From positions 4,278,001-4,342,000 of the forward strand of contig JABRWF010000003.1 of the NCBI GenBank assembly GCA_018343915.1: a DNA stretch of 64,000 nt. Reading direction: 5' to 3'. Both the position numbers and the translations under genes were made by a program. The stretch is from Agroathelia rolfsii (taxonomy: Eukaryota; Basidiomycota; Agaricomycetes; Amylocorticiales; Amylocorticiaceae). The notes beneath the pieces are model-generated. The model worked only from the letters and a program-made list of their open reading frames with translations, searched no databases and was not told where the DNA came from. How positions within the stretch are numbered: the first letter of the stretch is position 1; the number at the start of each line of letters is the position of its first letter. Positions 25,587 through 36,924 of the stretch are shown one piece after another.

Positions 25587-26464
25587 CACGACTTCTTTGA
25601 CGTTTTATTATATTCTTTGATTTTCTTTTCTTTTCCTTTTTTTCACGCTGTCACCGTCGTCCGATGAGACGATAGTGGCTATTTACGACGTCATGCGTTA
25701 TATACCACGGTCCGGGTTGACTGAACAATTGTGCCATTACTTTGGGAATCAAATAAAGGATTATAGAGAAACAAGCTCTTAAAGCTCATGTATGTATTCG
25801 AAATACAGTGCAGATCTTGGGAAATTATTATGGATACAGGAGCCAAGATCCATCACGAGATTGGCGAAGAAGGTCGTCGCTCTGTTCATGCATGTTTGGT
25901 TACGGTCTCCATCGTTTTCACATGCCGGTGACGCATTGTTCTGAGCTTTTACGATACAGTTTTTATGCCATTTCTTGCCATTTTGTTTCCTTTTAGAAAA
26001 TAGTACTATATCGTTGTGATTGAAAATTGGCGAGTAAATGATTTGGTTCAAGCCTCCGAATTATTTCCAGAGTTAGGTCGTTCAAAGCTCAAGACAATTC
26101 AGACAATGTGTGTAGAACAACAACATGAAAGTTATCAAGATTGGTTATCCACGAACTTTTGTTGCTGAATCGGCTGATGGAAGAGAACGATTACTCCGGT
26201 GGAAGCCATGAGCTTTGACGTCTGTGATGATGACTATCGATATGGAAATGGATGGATGAAGAGACTGCTATTAGCTGATGACGCAACGTCGTCCTCCATC
26301 GCGTCGTGATTAGTCCTAAAAAGGAAGATACCCGCGTGACTGCCTGAAACGCGTTAGCGACCTGAAGCAGCAGCAGCCTGAGCCCATACGCAAATCCAAC
26401 TCTCGACTTTTGTTGCTGGGCAGTGGATGCAGACGCCGGTTCTTTTCCCTATATCTCGTCCATC
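25587..26464. other. Intergenic region between two same-strand genes
   Basis: 3' UTR of the synthetase and promoter of the IQGAP gene. T-rich run just after the stop. No supported ORF. Confidence 0.5.
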
Positions 26465-29400
26465 ATGGATCGCTCGAACTCTAATTCATCGGATCGCGCA
26501 GAGGGTCTGAGGCCTCGTTCTTCATCTTCGGGAACATTTGCCTACCAAGCTCGATTGCTGGAATCTACATCTCGTCCGAATGCAGGTCTTCTCTCACGAA
26601 CCGTCTCTCGCGCAAGTACACAATCGACCAGGCCCACACAAAATGCACCATCGGCTGCTACCACAAGGTGGACCCCAACGCATAGAGTTGGTGCAAGTCT
26701 GGATGCTCTCAGAGGGAAGTGGGAGGAAAGGGCTCAAGCAGAAGCCGCATTAGATGGTCGATCTTCAGACTCTCAACCAGATTCCCGTGCATCGACGCCT
26801 ACTTCTCATCCTGCAAAAGATTCTGGCTTTTTGGCTTCTTTGTCCTCATCAGCATCAGCCACCCCATCCTCCTCCAGGTCTGCCAGACTCGCAGAGATCA
26901 GAGATCGTGACCGAACTAGAACACCAGTCCATTTGAAACGACAGACAATGCCATCTCCTATTGTAGCCCCATCATTATCGCCAGAAAGCATTGAACCTCC
27001 TGACGCCACCACTACCCCCGCCTCATCTTCATATGCAACCAATTTTCAATTGCCTTCCAGTTCACATCATCACCCTCCAGCGGCCTCAACACATAGTGTA
27101 CCCCATGCCCAGTCTGCATCAGCGGAGCTTCCACCAGAAACTTCATCTCCCCCTTCATCTCCTCCGCCTACCCGGCCCCGACGTTCCAATACGCTAGATG
27201 AAACCCTAGCCCGTCTGACAGGCATGTCCAAGCCCGCGGGGCCGTCGTCCCAATTACCATCTTCCTCTAGTTCTGCAGAGAACGTACCAAGCACATCTTC
27301 CGCAACTTCGGCGGCGGTCCGTAGGCGACCTACCTCCCTATACGGAGCTCGGCAGTTGTACTCTTCTTCTACAGAGATTTTGACAAACCGCCTCAATGCA
27401 TCATCATCTCGTCATGATCCTTCAGAGAGCCCAAGCCCTACCCCAACGCCGGTACCGCCATCTCCATCTCCGGCCTCCTCGGTAATGTCCCCTACGCCCT
27501 ACAGAAGTTCATATCTCTCGTCTAGGAAAGCGGACACCTATGGTGAGACCATGATTGTCGGACGCCGATTAGGGCGTCATCTTCCCCGTATAGCAAGCGG
27601 TGACGGCGAAGATCCGGAAGTGAAGAAAACGCCACCTAGCGACAGGGCTAGAAGGCGGGAGGAACGGTTGGCGAAAAAGCTTGAGACGGAATTACAATCT
27701 ACCCTTCCAAAACCGGGTACAAATGACATTGCACCATCCGAGGTTTTTGGAGGTTCCGATGTCGTGGTCGGGGTTCCTGGAAGGCGGCGGCTCACGCGTA
27801 CATCGCTACGTAACACGACTGTAACGCCACTGCCATCTAGCAAACTAGCTAGTCGCGTCGGTGGGCTTTGGGCTGACGTGCAAAGACAGCATCTGCAAGC
27901 GTACGAGTATCTCTGTCACATTGGTGAGGCGCAGCAGTGGATCGAGGGTTGTCTTGAGGAAGAATTGCCATTTGGTGTAGTCGAGATGGACGATGGTCTA
28001 CGGAATGGCGTTGTGCTTGCCAAATTGGTACGGGCTTTTCAAGGCGAGCATGCTGTGCGCAAGATCTATGAGGCGCCTAAATTGGACTTCCGGCACTCGG
28101 ATAACATCAACATATTTGTTAATTTCGTTCGTTCGATTGGCCTCCCAGAGGTTCGTCACGTTTAAAGCGCTATTCAGTTTTTTTTAGCGCTAACAGAACC
28201 TGAACCTGAATATACTCAGGGCTTCATATTCGAGCTCACAGATTTGTATGAGAAGAAAAATATTCCCAAGGTGATTTACTGCATACATGCACTAAGGCAA
28301 GGCCAATTATGTTAACGCATATCACACATATGCTCATTCATCGGCCTTAGTCATCTTCTCGCTCGACGTGGACTAGCGGAAAGAATAGGCAACCTATTAG
28401 GTCAATTACAGTTTTCTGATGACCAGCTTCAGAAGACACAAAAGGGCCTAAAGGAAGCTGGCGTAGCGATGCCTAATTTCGGTAACGTCGGCCGGGAACT
28501 AGCAAAGGAGATCAATGAGGAGCCGGAAGTCGAGGTCGAGACCGAAGAAGAGAGTGAGTAAATCGTATTCTCTATCGTTACTGATGGAATTCATTAGGAG
28601 TATTGCAATTTCATAGGAAGGGATCGCCTCTTGCTTGAGAATGAGGACTCAATCATTGCCTTTCAGCGATTCGCTCGTGGATTTCTGATTCGAGATACAC
28701 TTGCAATCCAACGCGGTGAATTGTCTTTCTTGCGTAAAAGCATAGCGCAATTCCAGTCTCGGTGTCATGGTGCTTTGGCGAGGCGAAAGATGGCCGAACA
28801 GCGAAACCGGAACGCGGAACTGGAGACATGGGTTATTGCTTTACAATCAATGGCAAGGGGGGCTTTAGTCCGGAGGCATTGGCTGGACAAGCTACGTCAC
28901 GTCAAAGGAACCACTTCGACCATCATCAAAGTACAAGCGCAATCTCGTGGTGTGCTCGGCAGACGTCGCTTTGGTGATTTGAAGAAAGCCATGAAAAGGA
29001 GCGTAATCTCCGTTGTCAAATTCCAATCTTTGGCCCGTGCACGTATTGCTAAGAGGAGCACGACGACCCTGGTGAAGACGTTCAGCACTCCGATTATTCT
29101 GTCGTCCGTGATTGCCTTGCAAGCTCAGGCGCGCGGTGTCCTCGCGAGGCGACAGGATGATGCTCGTTTACGCCTTCTGTACGAGCATGAACACTCTTAT
29201 GTAGGCTTACAAGCGCACTGTCGTGGCTTGTCAGTTCGGCGCCGGGTCCGAGCGCAACTGGCGAAGCTAGAAAATGTAGCGGATACGGTCGTGCGCATAC
29301 AGGCAGCCGCTCGCACATTCTTGGCTCGAAGGCGGCTACTACTTCTCATCCGTGGCCTAAGAAGAGCTACACCTGCTCTTGTTGGCTTGCAAGCCCGCGC

Positions 29401-32400
29401 ACGTGCTTCGCTTGCCCGTCAGCATCACCAGAATATGAACAAGGCGTTGGCTGAGGTTAAGGTCATTAAGTCTGTTGGCAGCTTCCAAGCGTTTGCACGC
29501 GCTGCAATTGCGAGAAATCGTCATCGAGAACAGGCTAAGGAGCTTGATTTTGTTACCCCCGATGTTCTTGGTCTTCAGGCTACCGTCAGAGGGTTTATGG
29601 TACGACAAGACTACCAGGCATGGCGCGCGCATCTATACAGGTACCAGCCTGTGGCTACAATTCTCCAAGCCATGCTCCGTGGTGTTCTACTGAGACGAAG
29701 ATTCCAAGAAAAGATGAACTACTATCGGGAAAACCTCGACAAGGTGGTTAAAATCCAGTCCCTGTTTCGTGCGAAGGAAACTCGTGAGCAGTATCGACAA
29801 TTGACGCTCGGCAAGAACGTCAATGTCGGCACTATCAAGAACTTTGTACACCTGCTGGACGATTCCGAAGCTGATTTCAAGGAAGAGCTTGAAGTTGAAC
29901 GACTTAGGAAGAAGGTCGTCGAAAGCATTCGAGAAAATCAGGCACTGGAAAACGAAGTCAGCGATCTCGATGTGAAGATTTCCCTTGTAGTCCAGAACGT
30001 CAAGAGCTTCGAAGATCTTATCCGGATTAAACGAAGCCACAGGACGGATGCTGCTACGATTCGTGCCGCCCGCTCTTCTGTGCTCGCTGCTCATGGGGAT
30101 CCTTTTGCCGGTTCACGTACGCTTGATCGTACTGCCAAGAGGAAGCTAGAGCTTTATCAGCAGTTGTTTTACCTTTTACAAACGCATCCGGAGTACTTGA
30201 GCCGACTTTTTGAATGCATAGGCACTAAGGAGGCACAAGAGAAGAATAGGAGACTGACCGAGCGCGTAGTCTTGACCTTATTTGGATATGGACAAGATCG
30301 TAGAGAAGACTTCCTTTTATTGAAGCTGTTCCAGGTCCGTCCCTCTAGATCGAGACAACTGTTTCCCATACTAACCTATCCTTTCAGATTACCATTCAAG
30401 ATGAAATTGCGGATTCAAAAGAACCTGCCGCCATTGTACAAGCTCACCCGATGTACATGACGATAACCATACATTATCTTCGCCCGAAGCAAATGACCTA
30501 CATTCGTGAAGTCTTCCAAGGGATCATCCGGGAGGTGATCAACGCTCCTGATCTAAATTTGGAGGTCGATCCTATCAGGGTAAATTTTACATAGATTTTT
30601 TCTATGGCAGAAGCTCAAATCAAGCACAGATACATCGTGCAAGGATGGACCTTGAAGAAATGCGCACCGGTGTAGCAAACAACAGCAAAAATGTTTCTTT
30701 CGCAGAAGCCCTTGCGGAGCCACTCACCAGGGCGGAGTATATTCGACGTAAGATTACCGGCCTCATTAATGTTCTTAAACAGTGTTCTCAACTTGGATTT
30801 CGTAGACTTGCAAAATCTTCAATGGTGGACAGAGGAATTCATGAAAATCATCGTGCAGTCCACCAAAAAGATGCCGTATGGCATTCGATTCATGGCGCGC
30901 GAGACCCTCTATGCATTGAAGGTATACCCTGACACTACTTTTTAGAATTCAAAATCCGAATGATTATGTATAGATTAGGTTCCCGAATGAGCCAGTAGAG
31001 TCCTTTGCTGCATGCATTGGCAGGATCGTATATTATCGGTATATTAATCCCGCCATCCTGTAGGCACAGTGATTTTTTTTTTTTTTACTTCGGACGTTAT
31101 TACTCATATGAATTTTCAGGACGCCTGAAACATTTGATATCGTCAATCACACCATCGACATCAGCGCTCGCAAGAATTTAGCTCAGATATCGAGGGTTAT
31201 CACGCAAATAACGAGTATTACTGAGTTTGGCGAGGATAGTCCCAGCTACATTCCGATTAACGATTACGTACGAACGGCCATCGATGAAATGACGCGCTGG
31301 TTGTTGGAAGGTATATCGATTCTTATTATTCAAAATACATTATACTCAAATATTTACTCGTAGTGGCGGATGTTCCAGATGCCGAAAGCACATATCATGC
31401 TCACGATTTCCTCGATGCAACTGTACAACCCAAGCCAATTTACATATCACCAAATGAGATCTACGCTATGCATTCATTACTGTCTGAGCACCAAGAGAAA
31501 TTGGTGCGCTTCAATTACTTGGGAATAAGCTCGAAGACCCTCATTTTTTGGTGTTACTTTTCAGGCTGCAGAGCGGAGCGACACACTTCGCGTTATATTG
31601 CAGGAACTCGAGGGCGTCCCGAATCTTGATAAGGGCGAGCTAAGCGAAGCTCGTAATCAGGCAATAACACTTGATCTCACCAACCGTTTTGCTAATGTTC
31701 GAGGTATGAACTCCCAATTACTATGTTGCTCTGCGCCTAATCATCACCGTCTTTCGCTAGATCCACATGCAGAAGAGAAAGCGCTTTGGGTGCAAGCAAA
31801 GCGTGGTGTACTGGCCGTTCTTCGAGTGCAGCCTGCTCAGGATCTCGTGGAAGCTCTAATGGCCCCTGTGACCGATGAAGATGAGGAGATATGGGAAGCC
31901 TTGGTTGATGCCGACCTTGAGAATGAGCAGACGCGTAACCACCACCCACGTCAGGCATCCGCAATAGGTGGTGATTCGGCCTACCGTTTGGAAGACATTC
32001 GATCGTACGTATGCATCCTATAGATTGTTTGACGCTTTTTAAAACGAATTTCTCTTCGTAGCTTACCATTCAAGAAAGTCAAGGCGCATGCTATATTCTA
32101 CTTAATTGAACTTGAAAAGAGGGGCAAGGTCACACGCGAGGATGGCTTCCAAGGGATCCTGAACGCCATTGCAGGCGACGTTCGCAGTAAGCATCGTAAG
32201 CGTATCCAACGACAACAGGAGAAAGGGCACATGCATGATGCTCTGAAACATTTGGCGGAGCGTCATAAATACTTTGAGGAGCAGATCAACAGCTACCATG
32301 ACTATGTCGAAGCGGCTATGGCTACAATGCAGCGCGGAAAAGGGTACGTCGGGTTGCTGCTCTTTTCCATTGCTATAATCCCTTGACCATGTTTCCAGGA

Positions 32401-32795
32401 AAACGAAATTTGTGCTGCCGTTCACAAAGCAATATTTCCACCTTCGCGAGATGCAGAAAACTGGCAAGGCTCCTGAGTTCGGGTCCTTCAAGTACGGCGC
32501 CAAGGACCTGTACGACAAGGGCATCCTTCTCTCCATCGATCAATTCTCGCCCCGTCAATTTGACAAGATTGACATTATCATATCGTCCAGTAAAGCTGGT
32601 ATCTTTACTATCGAGATATACAACAATACCCTCGGTATTACGAACCGCATCGCAACGCAGGACTTGCGCATGGAAGATCTGCTTATCCAAGCCAGATTTG
32701 AGAACCGCTCTTCACTCTCATTGTTCAATGGTCTGGCGAAAGTTAATCTTGATCTGTTATTATATCAAATCAACAAGAAGTACGCTGTTATCTAG
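26465..32795 (+). CDS. IQGAP-family Ras GTPase-activating-like scaffold
   Basis: About 1,600 residues; fungal counterparts (Rng2, Iqg1) organise the actomyosin ring in cytokinesis. Order of parts: Ser/Pro-rich disordered N-terminus of ~460 residues; calponin-homology domain from about residue 475 (AYEYLCHIGEAQQWIEGCLE ... IRSIGLPE); about 13 IQ-like repeats at 28640-29790 of the type ALQxxARGxLxRR; a short coiled coil; a GAP-related domain (LYQQLFYLLQTHPEYLSRLF ... VYYRYINPAIL); and the RasGAP C-terminal domain ending KVNLDLLLYQINKKYAVI. The ATG at 26465 is the first in frame; an earlier GTG at 26423 was not used. IQGAP GRDs are known to lack GAP activity, and the YMTIT segment here has no Arg finger that I can see. 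Confidence 0.93.
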
Positions 32796-33195
32796 TTATC
32801 ATGCCTATACTTTACTCACGGCAACCATTCCAGGTTTTATGTATGACCGACACGACTGGCTTATATTCTTCGTTTCTTCGTATTCTTGTGTCTTCCATTC
32901 CTTTTGTTTCTACGCAATGTCTATTGGTCACAAGTACCTAATCGCGACGCTATTACTGACTCATCAACCTTTTTGTATGTATATGTAACTGTAGTTGATG
33001 TATTTTTTCTTGCGAATTTTTTACGACTCATGACCAACACTCTATTCATGATCCTTCTTATATTAAGAGTGCATATTATCATTTCTCTTCTATAAATGAT
33101 GTCAGACCTGAGTTTGAATTCCTGGTATATAAGTGCGAAACACAGCAAAAAAAAAAAATACGAAGGGAGGATTTGGATTTGCAAATATCAAAAAT
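32796..33195. other. 3' region of IQGAP gene
   Basis: A/T-rich, no supported gene up to the tRNA. Confidence 0.55.
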
Positions 33196-33291
33196 TGACA
33201 AGAGCGAGATTCGAACTCGCGCCCCGAAAGACTAGTAGATTATTATTAAATAACCTGAAACTAGCGCCTTAGACCACTCGGCCATCTTGCC
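33196..33291 (-). tRNA. tRNA-Leu (anticodon CAG) with a short intron
   Basis: Type II tRNA read on the minus strand. Acceptor stem GGCAAGA pairs with TCTTGTC (one G-T), followed by A as discriminator. The D-arm is GCCGAGTGGTCTAAGGC, and the T-arm is GCGAG-TTCGAAT-CTCGC. The anticodon stem CTAGT/ACTAG encloses 23 nt; a normal 7-nt loop leaves an intron of about 16 nt after TTCAGG, placing CAG at positions 34-36 (reads CUG). The variable arm (TCTTTCGGGGC) is long, as in Leu tRNAs. The discriminator A and GGCAAGA start also fit Leu. Confidence 0.92.
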
Positions 33292-33493
33292 ATGCCTGTG
33301 AGCAAAGCAAAAACATATAACACAAAAAATAATTCGTGGACATTGAACTGGCAGCAATTTCCCATTCGTCAAGGGAAAACACATCTTGGTTTTTGACGTG
33401 GTAATTCTAGTATATGGTATTTTATTACACTTTATTAAGGGTATTTTAAAGTTGGAAAGTGCTTCTGAGAAGGACGGAAAAAGATGGTTCTAC

Positions 33494-34723
33494 CTAATCA
33501 TCGCTAAAACTCGGCTGGCTTGGATAAGCGTAGAATGCCTGTGTTTGGAGTTCGAAAGGATCGAGGGACATTGGTACGTCTTCGACGCCAGTGGTTTCAG
33601 TAGTTGTAACTTGGGGATTGGGGGTGTCAAGGTTGAACGTACCACCGGTATTCTGTTGGCTGTTCTCTCCTTGTGAGTGGAGACGTTCAGAAGAGGAGGA
33701 CGGGAGATTCAAATATTGTGATGTCTGGTCTTCCCCAGTCGTTAATAAGGGAGGGATAGATCGGGGTGATGACGAATTTTGGAGATCGTGAATGCGGGGA
33801 GGAGGAGGAGGAGGAGAGATATTTAGTTGACCAGATCGCCATCCCTCAGGACGAGTGCCACCTTGGACAGCTGGTGGGATTGTAATTGGATTGGTGGTGA
33901 CGGTGGTTGTAATCGCGATAGCCCCAGTATTGGCGAGCTGCGCTAGCTGCTGCACTGGCACTGGGGTTTCTTGGGACCGAGTTTTGTTACTTGTCTCCGC
34001 AACTGCACTGGGTCGCACACTGGCATCATCATCATCATCATCATCATCGTTATCATGATTGCCGCCACCAGGCTGTGTATTGTACCAAGACCTTTGGCTC
34101 TGTGTTGGCAAAGATGATGTTGGCGAGGGCAAATCGTAGAATTGGGTCGATTGAGCTTGAGGCTGGGTTAGCATTTTGGGGTCCAACGTTTGATTATCCA
34201 CCGGCCGGGGTCGATTTGATTCGGAGAGGTGGGTATTTGAAGCAACCAGAGACGATATATCAGCATCGTGATCAGAAGAGGTTATTTCACGAGCTATTGA
34301 TGATGCATCTGCGAGGGAAAAAGAGGGATGTAGATGAATTCATTTCGAATGACTATCAACAGTCATTCCAATTAATCTGAGAGATGGCTTACCAGCGCTA
34401 CGACTCCAAAACTTAGTAGACTCCGAGTCCCCACGAGACATGCCAAGTTCGGTCATGAAATTGCGGATGAGGTCTCCCTCGATTTGCCGAAACACTGAGA
34501 CCTTGGAACGGGGTACTGGTTGCTGAGACAAGGCATGCACGCGGACATGGTCGGTGAGGGCCTTTTGAGAACTGAAGCTTGCCCTACATAGTGACCACCG
34601 GCAATGAAAGATGATGTTATAGGTGCTTTCGAGTTCTGGCTCGGAGCCATGCCCAGAACTGGACTCGGAATCGCTAGAGTGTGATGGCACGGGGGATATG
34701 GAACCATGATCAGAGTGAGGCAT
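33494..34723 (-). CDS. Single C2H2 zinc-finger protein, putative DNA-binding
   Basis: 381 residues from exons 34723-34393 and 34308-33494. One finger is clear at residues 41-63: Cys41-x4-Cys46-x12-His59-x3-His63 (CRWSLCRASFSSQKALTDHV). The remainder is Ser/Pro/Gln-rich with a nine-Asp run (ATC repeats, near 34024-34050), a PPPPPP run and an aromatic/acidic C-terminus (LDPFELQTQAFYAYP) that resembles an activation region. A lone finger may need a partner or basic flanks to bind DNA. Likely nuclear; target genes unknown. Confidence 0.7.
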
Positions 34724-35642
34724 GGTGGCTACAAGGCAAGTGACGGCGACAGGCAGAAGATGCGTATGTTTGCCACTAGGATGGCTTTCTCTGGACCAAG
34801 AGCTGGTAAAGGTTCAAATTGAAGATGTGACCAACATGACTAGCAAAAGCTGGCACTACACGGATGTATCGGCTTGTGATGGTGGACAGCCAGGAGACAT
34901 ATTGATACAAACAAGACGGCTATATGATCCACAGCATATACATATACTTGCAGCTGTATGGAATGACAATGATGACGATAAAATTAAGTGGCGTAGTTCT
35001 CTTCAGCTTTCTGAGGCATAATTGAAATTACGGATCATGGAAATTCTGGAGGGCAATTGATCCTTGCCCAGGATGATTTGGAGCCTAGTCGGCGATGGGA
35101 GGGCGACTATGACGACTTTCCGTACAACTACTACCTCCGAGTCGTAGCGCTTTTTTTTTCCCCTTGGTGTTGATTATCGCTCCAACTTGGTGTATGCCTA
35201 TCCAGGACTTGATTGACTTGGGGATTTGGCTTTGGCTGTGCTTGCCGAAACAAAAAATGCTGCCGTGCGTTGCAAATTCCAGCTCAAGCTCGGAACAAAC
35301 CAAGAAGCGATGACCAGTGCATTTTCGCTTTTTATTCTGGGCTGTGCAATATATGCGCCCTATCACACTCACTGTCGGTGTATTTTACCGAGCAATCAGC
35401 ATATTGGAAAAGGGCGCCTGCGGTAAGGGGCGTCCATGTTCCACTGACACGTGCGAACGAGGCAGTGAACGCCCCCGCAAGTCGTCATTGGCATAAAAGT
35501 TGCCATCTCCATCAGCATCATATAAAGTTCCTCTGCTCCGCACTCTCCTCGACTACTCCGCCTTATCTTGCTGTCTGGCACCTGCTCTCTCACCCTCACA
35601 CCCACTCTCCTCGTACGTGAACAGCAAGAGCTATCCTGTCTA
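34724..35642. other. Divergent promoter region
   Basis: 920 bp between the zinc-finger gene and the His-rich gene. The last 120 bp has TATAAA and a C/T-rich tract. No supported ORF. Confidence 0.5.
35521..35526 (+). promoter_or_regulatory. TATA box of the His-rich protein gene
   Basis: Exact TATAAA, 122 bp before the ATG at 35643, followed by a CTCCT/CTCTCC pyrimidine tract that often contains fungal transcription starts. Confidence 0.45.
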
Positions 35643-36269
35643 ATGCCAACATACGTTACTACTACGCCATCTCGCGGCAGCCGCCGTTATGTCCAGACTG
35701 TACCATCTCATGGATCTCATCGTAGCAGCCCCTACCACTCTGGTGGTGGTCACCCTGTAACCTACACCACCTCGTCCCACAGCCGCCATGGCCATAGCCA
35801 CGGCCATGGGCAATACTATGCCACCGTGCCCAGTCATCGATCTCATCATAGCCATCGCTCTTCTTCGCGTCCTCCTCCCGTTGTGTACACTCAAGTAAGC
35901 TCCTTTCTTCATAACAGGTAATATTTTCAGTTCATCTATCTAACCTTCTCTCAACAGTCCGAGCCACGGAGGTATCACCATACATCGCACACTTCCCACA
36001 GTGGTTACTATAAGCAAAAATTGCCATTGGGCGAGCGCATCCTTCGCTTCTTCGGCCTTGGCCATAATAATCACGGCTACCCCCACCACTCCTCCCACCA
36101 CAACCATCATTCCTCATCCCATCATCACCGATCTAGCTCGCGAAGAGATTTAGGCCATTCATCCAGGAATGGTTGGGGTGTCCTCGGTTTTGGGAGGTCC
36201 CAACCCCGCTACTACGATCGTCACGGTCACGAAGTGGACCAGCACGGTCGGGTGATTTACAGGGTTTGA
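35643..36269 (+). CDS. Small His/Ser-rich protein, unknown function
   Basis: 187 residues from exons 35643-35894 and 35958-36269. Composition is dominated by His, Ser, Arg, Gly and Tyr. Clusters include HSRHGHSHGHG and HHSSHHNHHSSSHHHRSSS, while LPLGERILRFFGLG is a lone hydrophobic/amphipathic segment. The C-terminus reads YYDRHGHEVDQHGRVIYRV. It has no signal peptide or Cys. The His runs could bind metal ions, but that is inference. I recall comparable short proteins in Agaricomycetes without known role. A strong TATA box suggests high expression. Confidence 0.7.
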
Positions 36270-36924
36270 GCGAATCCAACCTGAGGCCTGAGGGCCCTTG
36301 GATGGAGATGACCTGTGATAGTGGAAATGAATCGCACACGACGTGTGCACGCTCTTACTCCCCAACATCCCATGATCACCCAGCTTTGTCAATCTCACCC
36401 TGAACCTTGTCTCTTTTTGGCGATCCAAACGAAGCACCATCATCTGCCTACTTAATTTCCTCCTTCTTTCCCTCCCTCCCTCCGTCTTTCTCCTGATTGG
36501 TGGACAAGTTTAGTGGTAAAAGGTTCACCATCAACCTCAACGCCGATCAACATGTGGCATCAACACCTTTTTTTCCATGAAAATTCTGATAACGAAAAGT
36601 GATGTAGTGACGTGTCTGGACACGATCTTTATGAAATATAGTGCCTCAGCATCTTTTTGTCCTTTTATTATCTTCTCTTACGATGTACCACGATGTACCG
36701 GCTTAGGTCCGGTTTGGAGCTCATGATTTTTCTCTCTTTGTATGTACATTACCATTTTCTTTTCGATTTCAGTTGTTGTACGTGCTACTTTATCTGTTCT
36801 CTTTCAATGCGTTCATCATGAATGTACGATACCATGTGCTAATTGTCTCAATCATACCGATTTCAATTAAATCTTGCGTGCAAAAAATTCAATCTGTCAA
36901 AGCATACATCCTACTACTCTCGGC
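36270..36924. other. Convergent 3' region
   Basis: Spacer holding the 3' UTRs of two converging genes; T-rich runs and no supported ORF. Confidence 0.5.

Noticed and set aside
26423..26464. GTG-initiated extension of IQGAP
   Set aside because: A proper ATG lies at 26465; GTG starts are rare in fungi.
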